This document shows positions 57,112-64,000 of a DNA stretch of 64,000 nt, one piece after another. Position 1 is the first letter of the stretch; each line of letters begins with the position of its first letter. The notes under the pieces are model-generated. The model searched no databases. It saw only the letters and a program-made list of their open reading frames with translations, and had not been told where the DNA came from. A program made the position numbers and the translations under genes. The stretch spans positions 1-64,000 of the forward strand of contig JBDTKH010000058.1 in the NCBI GenBank assembly GCA_039935415.1. Direction: 5' to 3'. The DNA is from Palsa-870 sp039935415. Lineage in GTDB: Bacteria > Chloroflexota > Dormibacteria > Dormibacterales > Dormibacteraceae.

Positions 57112-59094
57112 TTAGATTTCTTCGCGCTCGAGACGGTATGTCTCCATCGTGTCACCGGCGACGAACGCTTCGAAGCCCTCGAGACCGATTCCACATTCCT
57201 GCCCGGCAGAGATCTCTCGCGCGTCTTCCTTGAAGTGCTTCAGCGACGTGATCCTGCCCTCGAAGACCTGTTCCTTGCCCCGCAGCAACTTGACCCAGCC
57301 TCCACGGCTGACCTTTCCCTCCAGCACCCGGCTGCCGGCGATGACTCCACTGCGCGGGATCTTGATCGGGGTGATGACCTCGACCCTGCCCTCGCGGATC
57401 TGGCGGTACGTCGGTTCGCGAAGTCCCTTGGCGGCACGCTCCACGTCTTCCGTCAGCTTGTAGATGACGTCGTAGTACCTGACCTCGACCTTCGCCTTTT
57501 CCGCCGCGGCGGTCGAAGCCGGCGTGGCCTTCAAGTTGAAGCAGACGATGATCGCGCTGGAGACGCTGGCCAGCAGCAGGTCCGAGTCGCTCACGGCGCC
57601 AATGCCCTGGCCGACGATCTTGATCGCGACCACCGGGTCTTCGATTTTCTGCAGCGCGCTCATCACGGCTTCGAGCGTGCCCTGCGCGTCCGCCTTCACC
57701 ACCAGGCTCAGCTCCTTGACCTCGCCTTCCTTCGCGCGGCGCGCCAGCTCCTCTAGCGTGATGCGCGGCGCGAAATCCTTGGCCGCCTCCTGCGTGCGTT
57801 TCTCAGTCAGCTTGGTGAGGGCGATCTGGCGCGCGACCTTCTCTGATCCGACGACCTGGAAGATGTCGCCGGCTTGCGGAACCTCGCTCATGCCTGACAC
57901 CACCACCGGCGTGGCGGGCGGCGCATCCAACACGCTCTGACCGCGGTCATCCGCCAGCGCGCGCACGCGGCCGTAGATGTGGCCACACACGAAGTCATCT
58001 CCGACCCGAAGCGTTCCGCCCTGGACGAGCACGGTGGCGACGGGGCCGCGTCCGCGCTCGAGGTGCGCGTCAACGATGGTGCCGATCGCGTTGCGGTCCG
58101 GATTCGCTTTCAGCTCGAGGATGTCGGACGACAGCACGATGGTGGTGAGGAGGTCATCGATGCCCTGGCCGGTCTTGGCGCTCAGGTGCACGCACTCGTG
58201 CTCGCCGCCGTAATGGCGGGTGACGATGCCCTGCGTGGCGAGCTCCTGGTGCACGCGGTCCGGGTTGGCGTCTTCCCTGTCCATCTTGTTGATGGCGACG
58301 ATGATCGGCACCTTCGCCGCACGCGCGTGCTGGATGGCCTCGATGGTCTGGGGCATGACTCCGTCGTCCGCAGCGACGACGAGGACGACGAGGTCGGTGA
58401 CCTGGGCGCCGCGCGCGCGCATGGCGGTGAACGCCTCGTGGCCTGGAGTGTCGATGAAGACGACGGGATGACCGTCGGCCGTCTCGATCTTGTAAGCGCC
58501 GATCCGCTGCGTGATGCCTCCCGCCTCGCCGGCAGCCACCCGCGTCTTCCGGATCGCGTCGAGGATGGACGTCTTGCCGTGGTCGACGTGGCCGAGGACC
58601 GTGACGATGGGCGGGCGCGTGACGAGCTTGCTCGGGTCCTCGTTGGCGACCGAGAACAGCTCTTCGCGCGAGGTCGTGACGACGTCGCCCTCGCCCTCGG
58701 CCGACTCCACGGCGACCACGTCCTCGCTGAGTACCGGCTCGACGGTGAAGCCGAACTCGTCAGCGACGATCTCGGCCGTCGCGAAGTCGATGACCTGGTT
58801 GATCGTGGCCAGGATCTTCGACGCCATGAGCTTCTTGATCACCTCGACCGGGCTCACGCCGAGCTTCTCGGCGAGATCCTTGACCGATAGCGTTGGCGGG
58901 AGCACGGCGCGCCGGTCCCCGTTGGCCTCGACCTTGACCGCCACCGAGGAAGGCTTGAAGGCCGAGCGGGCGGCTTCGATCGCCCCGGGCGCCAGGGGCG
59001 CCGCGGCGTTACGGGTCAGCCGGCGCTGCTGGAGGAAGTTCACCAGCTCCTTTTGACTGATCCCGAGTTCGCGTGCGAGTTCGTGTGCCTTCAT
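57112..59094 (-). CDS. infB: Translation initiation factor IF-2
   Basis: 660 residues, a short form. The N-terminal IF2_N helices (AHELARELGISQKELVNFLQ and VKDLAEKLGVSPVEVIKKLM) lead directly to the G domain (VLGHVDHGKTSILDAIR, DTPGHEAFTAMRARG, NKMD), then domains II-IV. The long charged linker of other bacteria is absent. It places initiator tRNA on the 30S subunit. Start ATG 59094 without a clear Shine-Dalgarno. Confidence 0.98.
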   Translation of the reverse strand: MKAHELARELGISQKELVNFLQQRRLTRNAAAPLAPGAIEAARSAFKPSSVAVKVEANGDRRAVLPPTLSVKDLAEKLGVSPVEVIKKLMASKILATINQVIDFATAEIVADEFGFTVEPVLSEDVVAVESAEGEGDVVTTSREELFSVANEDPSKLVTRPPIVTVLGHVDHGKTSILDAIRKTRVAAGEAGGITQRIGAYKIETADGHPVVFIDTPGHEAFTAMRARGAQVTDLVVLVVAADDGVMPQTIEAIQHARAAKVPIIVAINKMDREDANPDRVHQELATQGIVTRHYGGEHECVHLSAKTGQGIDDLLTTIVLSSDILELKANPDRNAIGTIVDAHLERGRGPVATVLVQGGTLRVGDDFVCGHIYGRVRALADDRGQSVLDAPPATPVVVSGMSEVPQAGDIFQVVGSEKVARQIALTKLTEKRTQEAAKDFAPRITLEELARRAKEGEVKELSLVVKADAQGTLEAVMSALQKIEDPVVAIKIVGQGIGAVSDSDLLLASVSSAIIVCFNLKATPASTAAAEKAKVEVRYYDVIYKLTEDVERAAKGLREPTYRQIREGRVEVITPIKIPRSGVIAGSRVLEGKVSRGGWVKLLRGKEQVFEGRITSLKHFKEDAREISAGQECGIGLEGFEAFVAGDTMETYRLEREEI

Positions 59095-59141
59095 GCCGGA
59101 CTACTGATTATGCCGCCCAGCGCGAATTCGAAACTTGCACC

Positions 59142-59247
59142 CCCTCCCCGCTCGCCGGGGAGGGATGGGGTGGGGACGACCACTCGCATGGCCTGCCGCG
59201 CGTCCCCATCCGGCGCTGCGCGCCACCTTCCCCGGCGAGCGGGGAAG
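59142..59247. repeat. Composite inverted hairpin repeat between ylxR and infB (member E)
   Basis: Two hairpins in opposite orientation: CCCTCCCCG-CTCGC-CGGGGAGGG (59142-59164) and CTTCCCCG-GCGAG-CGGGGAAG (59227-59247). Between them GGGATGGGGTGGGGACG can pair with CGTCCCCATCC. This is the layout of a BIME: two inverted palindromic units around a centre. Confidence 0.8.
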
Positions 59248-59251
59248 TCAC

Positions 59252-59506
59252 TTATCTGATTAGCTCAAACCACAGCTCCGGCTGAATCGTTGTCCGAAGC
59301 GCGCGGTCCAGCGACCGTCTCTTGCGCGCTGATTCCGCACAGGCTGGGTCGGTGTGGAGGTACGCGCCACGGCCTGCCGCGCGACCCGACGAGTCCACCG
59401 CCGCCCCACCGTCGGGACGCCGGACAAGACGGATCAGCGTCCCCTTTCCCGCCTCGCCCCGGCACCCGACGCACGTGCGGGCCGGCTCACGTCGCACCTT
59501 CGGCAC
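59252..59506 (-). CDS. ylxR: YlxR-family RNA-binding protein (DUF448)
   Basis: 84 residues with the RTCVGCRGEAGKGTLIRLVR signature, GRGAYLH and CAESARKRRSLDRAL. YlxR is a small nucleoid/RNA-binding protein always found between nusA and infB. GTG 59506 lies within the last codons of nusA (20-base overlap); GTG 59497 is the alternative. Confidence 0.92.
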   Translation of the reverse strand: MPKVRREPARTCVGCRGEAGKGTLIRLVRRPDGGAAVDSSGRAAGRGAYLHTDPACAESARKRRSLDRALRTTIQPELWFELIR

Positions 59507-60518
59507 CGTCTGAGTCGCTCGGCTTGATGTCGATCCGAAAGCCGGTGAGCTTGGCCGCCAGCCGCGCGTTCTGGCCATCGCGCCCGATCGCGAGCGAGAG
59601 CTGGCCCCGCGGCACCAGCACCGTCGCGGTGCGTGTCGCCCGATCGATCGACACCCCCTCGGCCTTGGCCGGGCCCAGCGCCGCGGCCACGAAAACCTCT
59701 GGGTCGTCTGACCACGGAACGATGTCCACATGCTCGTTGGCCAGCTCGCTGAGGATCGCCCGATGCCGCATGCCCTTGGGCCCAACGCATGCGCCCACCG
59801 GGTCGAGACCTGGTTCCGTCGACGACACCGCGATCTTCGTGCGCAGTCCCGGCTCGCGCGCAATTCCGCGGATCAGCACCGTCCCGGCTTTGATCTCAGG
59901 CACCTCGGCCTCGAGCAGCCGGTTCACGAACGACCGCGCCGCGCGCGAAACGCGCACCTGCGCCTGCTTTGGGTTGCGCTGCGTCTCGAGGATGACGATC
60001 AGCACCGGCCGGCCGGGACGCAGCTGCTCGCCGGGGATCTGCTCTTCGGGCGGCATCACCCCCTCCGCGCGCCCGAGGTCGACATACACAGTCCCTGCCT
60101 CCACGCGGTCGACCACTCCGGACGCGAGCTCGCCCCTGTGCTCGGCGACGTCGTGCAGGACCTTGTCGCGCTCGAGGTCGTGGATGTGTCGCAGCACCGC
60201 CTGCTTCGCCGTCTGCGCCGCCATGCGCTTGAAGTTTTCCGACGGAAGCATCTCGATGACCTCGGTACCATCGGGTCGAACGACCCGGCTGCGTACCTCG
60301 AGGCCGCCGGTCTCCGTGTCGAGCTTGACCGTGACCGTTCCCGCAGGGCCGAAAGCGCGGACGTATGCCACGGCAAGCGCGCCCTCCACCGTGTGCAGCA
60401 TCTCCTCGAAAGGAATGCCGACCTCGGCACAAAGCGCGGTCAGCGCCTCGGCCAGGCTCTCGGTGGACGGCTCAGATGGCGACCGCGAGCCTGCCCGCGA
60501 CAACGTCACCCCATGCAA
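59487..60518 (-). CDS. nusA: Transcription termination/antitermination factor NusA
   Basis: About 343 residues. The N-terminal RNA polymerase-binding domain (EVGIPFEEMLHTVEGALAVA) is followed by an S1 domain (ELASGVVDRVEAGTVYVDLG) and two KH domains (GPKGMRHRAILSEL, LAIGRDGQNARLAAKLTG). The start is uncertain: ATG 60518 overlaps rimP by 47 bases with no Shine-Dalgarno, and the conserved part begins near residue 18 (CTG 60458 is possible). Confidence 0.95.
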   Translation of the reverse strand: MHGVTLSRAGSRSPSEPSTESLAEALTALCAEVGIPFEEMLHTVEGALAVAYVRAFGPAGTVTVKLDTETGGLEVRSRVVRPDGTEVIEMLPSENFKRMAAQTAKQAVLRHIHDLERDKVLHDVAEHRGELASGVVDRVEAGTVYVDLGRAEGVMPPEEQIPGEQLRPGRPVLIVILETQRNPKQAQVRVSRAARSFVNRLLEAEVPEIKAGTVLIRGIAREPGLRTKIAVSSTEPGLDPVGACVGPKGMRHRAILSELANEHVDIVPWSDDPEVFVAAALGPAKAEGVSIDRATRTATVLVPRGQLSLAIGRDGQNARLAAKLTGFRIDIKPSDSDGAEGAT

Positions 60519-60942
60519 TGTGAACGATCACCGGTGCGCGACCCCGGACCCCAAGCGCCTGGACGGCGATTCCCGCCGGATCGACTGCGACCAGCTGGCC
60601 TTCGACCACCGTTTCCGACTCGCCCATTCGGTAACGGACGTTGACCCGCTTGCCGTTGAAACGCTCGTACTCGACGTGGCTGCGAAGCGGGCGCTCGGCG
60701 CCCGGCGAGGAAACCTCGAGGTCGTACGAACCGTCGATCAGGTTCGAGTGATCGATCAACGGGCCGGCGACCCGACTCACGCGCTCGCAATCTTCGATGG
60801 TGATCGGCTCGGCGTGGTCGATCGAGATGCGTAGGGTCCGCCCGGAGTGGCCTGACTGGTCGATCGAGTACAGCTCGTAGCCCATGTGATTGATGGTGGG
60901 CTCGAGCAACTCTTTGATGGACGATATGGGCCAGGTCGGCAT
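60472..60942 (-). CDS. rimP: Ribosome maturation factor RimP
   Basis: 156 residues. IKELLEPTINHMGYELYSID opens the N-terminal alpha/beta domain, and LRISIDHAEPITIEDCERVSR and SYDLEVSSPGAERPL are the family signatures. A C-terminal SH3-like domain follows. It assists 30S assembly. Start ATG 60942; it heads the nusA-infB run. Confidence 0.95.
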   Translation of the reverse strand: MPTWPISSIKELLEPTINHMGYELYSIDQSGHSGRTLRISIDHAEPITIEDCERVSRVAGPLIDHSNLIDGSYDLEVSSPGAERPLRSHVEYERFNGKRVNVRYRMGESETVVEGQLVAVDPAGIAVQALGVRGRAPVIVHIAWGDVVAGRLAVAI

Positions 60943-61004
60943 GTCAGGGTGTCTGGTGACACCTTACCAGCCGCCTCAGGCAAACGCTGCGCGGGCGCCC
61001 GCTC

Positions 61005-62081
61005 TCAGCGCAGGGGCTGAAGCCGTCTCCACACGACAAGCAGCGGCGCCGCGTTGAAGATCGAGCTGTAAGTGCCTGACACGATGCCGATAAGAAGGGC
61101 CAGCGCGAAGCCCTGCAGTGTCTCACCGCCGGCGAACAGGATCGCCGCCAACACCAGCACGACCGTGAAGCTCGTGATGATCGACCGCGCCGCCGTCTGC
61201 ATGATGCTGAGGTTCACGACCTGTTCGAAGGACAGGCGCTGGCTCACGCGAAGGTTCTCGCGCACCCGGTCGAACACGACGATCGTGTCATGCACCGAGA
61301 AGCCCACGACCGTCAGCACGGCGGTGACGAAGAGGCTGTCGATCTCACCGATGCGCAGATTCAAGACCGTGCCCAGGATGGAGAACACGCCGGTCAACAG
61401 GAAGACGTCGTGCAGCAGGGCCGCAAGTGCTGACCCGCCGAACTGGAAACCCGCCCGCCACCCGCCAGGCACGTTGCGGAACCGGATCGCCAGCAGGAGC
61501 AGGATCGCCACCGAGGCGAGCACCAGGGCGAGCAACGCGAACTCGATGGTCTCACCGGCGATGGTGCCCCCCACCTCCTGCACTTGCTGTATCTGCATGG
61601 GCCCAAGGCGACTGGTCAGGTCATCCTCGACCGTCTTCTGCTGTATTGGCGTCAGCGGCGGGGTGCGGATGATGAAGCCGCCGCTGCTCGTCTGGATCAC
61701 CGAGGCATTGAAGGGTTCCACCCCGATCGCGCTCTCCACCTTCGCGATCGAGGGATTCTCGGAGAAGGTCAGCGTGAACTCTGTTCCGCCGGCGAAGTCG
61801 ATCCCGAGGCGGAAGTGGTGCGTCGCCATCGAGATGATGCCCGGGATGATGATGATCAACGAGAGGGCAAAGAACCAGTTGCGCCGCCCGGTGATGTTGA
61901 GCTTGCGCACGCGCGGCTCGCGGGCGGGCTCGTCCTTGACAGGCAGAGTTTCGACAGCCCGGCCTTCGAGAACGACGTCGGCCACTTGCTCTAGAGGCTC
62001 GGACGGTACAGCCGTCGGCGGATCTTCGGCGCCCATGCGGCCCATCTGCGGGTTCAACTCCTGTGCTGCTCGCTGGCGCAT
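61005..62081 (-). CDS. secF: Protein translocase subunit SecF
   Basis: 358 residues. An unusually long polar N-terminus (about 65 residues, with acidic and Pro-rich stretches) precedes TM1. A periplasmic P1 domain with GIDFAGGTEFTL follows, then five membrane segments including VVGFSVHDTIVVFDRVREN. It uses the proton gradient to help pull preproteins through SecYEG with SecD. ATG 62081; the extension could be trimmed to a later ATG (MGRMG). Confidence 0.95.
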   Translation of the reverse strand: MRQRAAQELNPQMGRMGAEDPPTAVPSEPLEQVADVVLEGRAVETLPVKDEPAREPRVRKLNITGRRNWFFALSLIIIIPGIISMATHHFRLGIDFAGGTEFTLTFSENPSIAKVESAIGVEPFNASVIQTSSGGFIIRTPPLTPIQQKTVEDDLTSRLGPMQIQQVQEVGGTIAGETIEFALLALVLASVAILLLLAIRFRNVPGGWRAGFQFGGSALAALLHDVFLLTGVFSILGTVLNLRIGEIDSLFVTAVLTVVGFSVHDTIVVFDRVRENLRVSQRLSFEQVVNLSIMQTAARSIITSFTVVLVLAAILFAGGETLQGFALALLIGIVSGTYSSIFNAAPLLVVWRRLQPLR

Positions 62082-62186
62082 CCGCTGGATGCGTTCGCTG
62101 CGCTGCTCGTCGTTTCACCCACATCTGGGCCACCTGGATCGCCGAATCTCTCGCCGCGGCTGTCCCGCCGAGCCCCAAGCGCCACG

Positions 62187-63692
62187 TCAGACATTTCTGG
62201 CTCGGTCGACTCCCATCAGGGCAGGGCGGCGCATGGAGCTGCCGGTCAGCACGATCGCTAGGAGGTTGTGGGTCACGACGATCGATGAGATCAGGCTCGC
62301 CACCACACCGATGCCAAGCGTGATGGCGAACCCCTTGACCTGCGGAGGTCCGACGAAGCCGAGGATCACACAGGTGATGAACGTCGACGTGTTCGAGTCT
62401 CGGATCGCGGGCCACGCCCGGCGAACAGCGGCGTCGACTGCGGCCGGAATCGTGCGGCCCGCCCGAACCTCTTCTTTGAAACGTTCAAAGATCAGCACGT
62501 TCGCGTCGACGGCCATGCCCACCGACAGGATGAACCCAGTGATGCCGGCAAGCGTGAGCGTGACCGGGACCACCTTGAAGATGGCCAGCACCGCGGCCGC
62601 GTAGAAGAGCAGCGCGACGCTCGCCAGGAAGCCGGGCACGCGGTAGTACAGGATCATGAAGATCACGACGATCGTCAACCCGAGCAGGCCCGCGGCCAGG
62701 CTTAGCTTCACCGACTCGGCGCCCAGGGTCGAGCCGACCTGCGTCACGTCGAGCACCTGGAGGTCGACCGGGAGCGATCCCGAGTTGATGCCGGTCGCCA
62801 GGTCGGTGGCGCTCGACTGGGTGAAGTTTCCGCTGATCTGGGCGTTGCCGCCGTCGATCTCCTGGAGCGTGACGGCGTTCACCAGCTCCTTGGCGCAGAC
62901 GGTGCCAGGCGACTGCGCGGAAAGGCACGCGGTGTCGTAGGGCTGTGAGACCTGGCCGGCGTAGGCGGGGTCTTCCCAGTGGTCGATGTCGGCCTGGGTC
63001 AGGTCAAGCCAGATCGTGAGAAACCGCCCAGGGCAGTTGGCGGTGGCCGTGGTGTTGGGATCGCCGGGGCAGGCCGCGACGTTGTCGCGCGTCAGGCTTG
63101 CGAACTTGTTTCCGCCTGCGCTGGTGAATGTCACGTTGACCACCCAGCTCGTGCCCGTGCTGTCGATGGAGGCGTTCGCGCTGGAGATGTCATCTCCGGT
63201 CAGGCCGACGAACGCCGGTTTGTATCCGGGTTCAGGCCCGTTCGTGACCTTTGTGTCGGCCACCCATTTCGTGTAGACGAGCTTGGAGATCGCCCCGATC
63301 GTCTTCTGTGCCTGGTCGGCTGTGACGCCGGCCAGGTCGACCGTGATGCGGTCGTTGTTGGTGCCCGCGCCGCGGATCTCGGGCTCGCTGACGTTGAGCG
63401 CGTTGACGCGCTTGTTGATGACCTGGATCGTTCGCTGCTGCACGTCGGCGCGCGACTGTCCGGGCGGAAAGTTCACCAGCTGGTAGTCGATGTGCGTCCC
63501 CCCGGCAAGGTCGAGCCCTTTATGGATGTAAAGCTGCCAGCCGCCAAAGTTGGGCGGCAGGCCGGGCACGTTGCCGGTGAGCGGGTAGTGGTTGGCGATG
63601 CGGTAGACATACCCCGCCCCATCGACGAAAAGCGAGAACACCAGCACCGCGATGATGAACAGGCGGATCGGCCAGCTGAGGACTAATTGCAC
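62187..63692 (-). CDS. secD: Protein translocase subunit SecD
   Basis: 501 residues. TM1 is followed by GLDLAGGTHIDYQL, then a large extracytoplasmic P1 domain with a Cys-containing insertion (VAACPGDPN, TANCPGRF, DTACLSAQ, TVCAKEL), then TM2-6 with GFILSVGMAVDANVLIFERFKEE. It partners SecF. The four clustered cysteines in an exported loop could form disulfides, a difference from most SecD proteins. ATG 63692; secF follows after 105 bases. Confidence 0.96.
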   Translation of the reverse strand: MQLVLSWPIRLFIIAVLVFSLFVDGAGYVYRIANHYPLTGNVPGLPPNFGGWQLYIHKGLDLAGGTHIDYQLVNFPPGQSRADVQQRTIQVINKRVNALNVSEPEIRGAGTNNDRITVDLAGVTADQAQKTIGAISKLVYTKWVADTKVTNGPEPGYKPAFVGLTGDDISSANASIDSTGTSWVVNVTFTSAGGNKFASLTRDNVAACPGDPNTTATANCPGRFLTIWLDLTQADIDHWEDPAYAGQVSQPYDTACLSAQSPGTVCAKELVNAVTLQEIDGGNAQISGNFTQSSATDLATGINSGSLPVDLQVLDVTQVGSTLGAESVKLSLAAGLLGLTIVVIFMILYYRVPGFLASVALLFYAAAVLAIFKVVPVTLTLAGITGFILSVGMAVDANVLIFERFKEEVRAGRTIPAAVDAAVRRAWPAIRDSNTSTFITCVILGFVGPPQVKGFAITLGIGVVASLISSIVVTHNLLAIVLTGSSMRRPALMGVDRARNV

Positions 63693-63718
63693 GGCCGATC
63701 AGTCTACGGACTGCCCGA

Positions 63719-63925
63719 CTACCGCTGCCGGAAGAGAAGACTCACAGCGATCGTTAAGGCGACCGAAAGGATGATGCTGCTGGCGATCGGGAGGTAGACC
63801 GTCACGCCACCGCTGCGGAACGTGAAGTCACCAGGCACGTGGAACCGTCCGAACAACATCATCGCCCCGCCGATCAGGGCCAGCAGAACGCCAAAGATCA
63901 GGAGTAGCCGTCCGGCGTCCTGCAT
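63719..63925 (-). CDS. DUF2905 small membrane protein
   Basis: 68 residues: two transmembrane helices around a conserved GRFHVPGDFTFRSG loop, as in the DUF2905 family. Function unknown. It sits between ruvB and secD and ends 26 bases before the secD start. ATG 63925 begins four bases after the ruvB stop. Confidence 0.9.
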   Translation of the reverse strand: MQDAGRLLLIFGVLLALIGGAMMLFGRFHVPGDFTFRSGGVTVYLPIASSIILSVALTIAVSLLFRQR

Positions 63926-63929
63926 GCTC

Positions 63930-64000
63930 TCAGAGTAGGCGCGTCTGCTGCGGCCCCGCGTCTGGTGGCGTGATGCCCAGGTGGCGGTAGGCGAGCTCCG
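63930..64000 (-). CDS. ruvB: C-terminal end of Holliday junction helicase RuvB
   Basis: The last 22 codons of a frame entering from the right edge: ELAYRHLGITPP, then a Gln-rich end and TGA (63932-63930). The AYRHLG-x-x-PP ending is typical of RuvB, and the ruvB-DUF2905-secD order supports it. The rest is outside the window. Confidence 0.7.
   Translation of the reverse strand, partial: ELAYRHLGITPPDAGPQQTRLL

Noticed and set aside
1..64000. tRNA, rRNA, CRISPR arrays and insertion sequences
   Set aside because: No tRNA T-arm/acceptor patterns, no regularly spaced direct repeats and no transposase-like frame were seen on reading both strands.

Overview
This is a GC-rich bacterial chromosome segment packed with housekeeping genes. 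There are no tRNA or rRNA genes, no CRISPR array and no recognisable insertion sequence. The conserved blocks are ruvB-secD-secF-rimP-nusA-ylxR-infB-rbfA-nrnA-truB-ribF, rpsO-pnp, recX-recA-pgsA/cinA-rodZ-ftsK and rny-ymdB-spoVS-miaB-mutS-mutL-miaA. Together with a Gram-positive type SOS box (GAAC-N4-GTTC), they suggest a Terrabacteria lineage, most plausibly Chloroflexota or Dormibacterota-like. That assignment is inference from gene content and order; no database was consulted.

Layout. 1-5.1 kb (+): an MFS transporter, the GTPase Der and an OmpR-type two-component pair. 5.1-11.9 kb (-): nadE and a 2-oxoacid (pyruvate) dehydrogenase operon in which E3 and E1-alpha form one continuous frame. 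12-21 kb (mixed): pyrF, a TIGR00300 ornithine-cyclodeaminase-family gene, two TauE/SafE permeases around a CoA-transferase, an acyl-CoA dehydrogenase with a TetR regulator, a manganese exporter family protein, a methyltransferase and a small gene under an SOS promoter. 21-22 kb: lexA with a divergent TM-LysM gene resembling yneA. 22-33.7 kb (-): hflX, dapL, the mismatch-repair and tRNA-modification genes, spoVS, ymdB and rny. 33.8-39.6 kb (-): recX, recA, a pgsA-cinA fusion, rodZ and ftsK. 40-46 kb (-): RNase J, a family 4 uracil-DNA glycosylase, dapA, asd and dapB. 46-64 kb (-): the pnp-to-ruvB translation, RNA and secretion block, into which four glycerolipid or gamma-glutamyl genes are inserted between ribF and rpsO.

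Functional links. dapL, dapA, asd and dapB together fit the aminotransferase route to diaminopimelate. Three promoters (recA, the yneA-like gene and the small gene at 20.1 kb) share one architecture, in which a LexA box sits in an exactly 17-bp spacer between the -35 and -10 elements. lexA has a box over its own -35, so a local SOS circuit can be read directly from the DNA.

Two genome-style features recur. First, short GC-rich hairpin repeats (BIME/REP-like) lie between genes, and one is translated as the E3-E1-alpha linker. Second, several genes packed into operons have no ATG, GTG or TTG at a position that keeps their conserved N-terminus, yet have a well-placed Shine-Dalgarno before CTG (ribF, miaB) or ATA (nrnA, a diacylglycerol-kinase-like gene). 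This suggests near-cognate initiation, often at 4-base stop/start overlaps.
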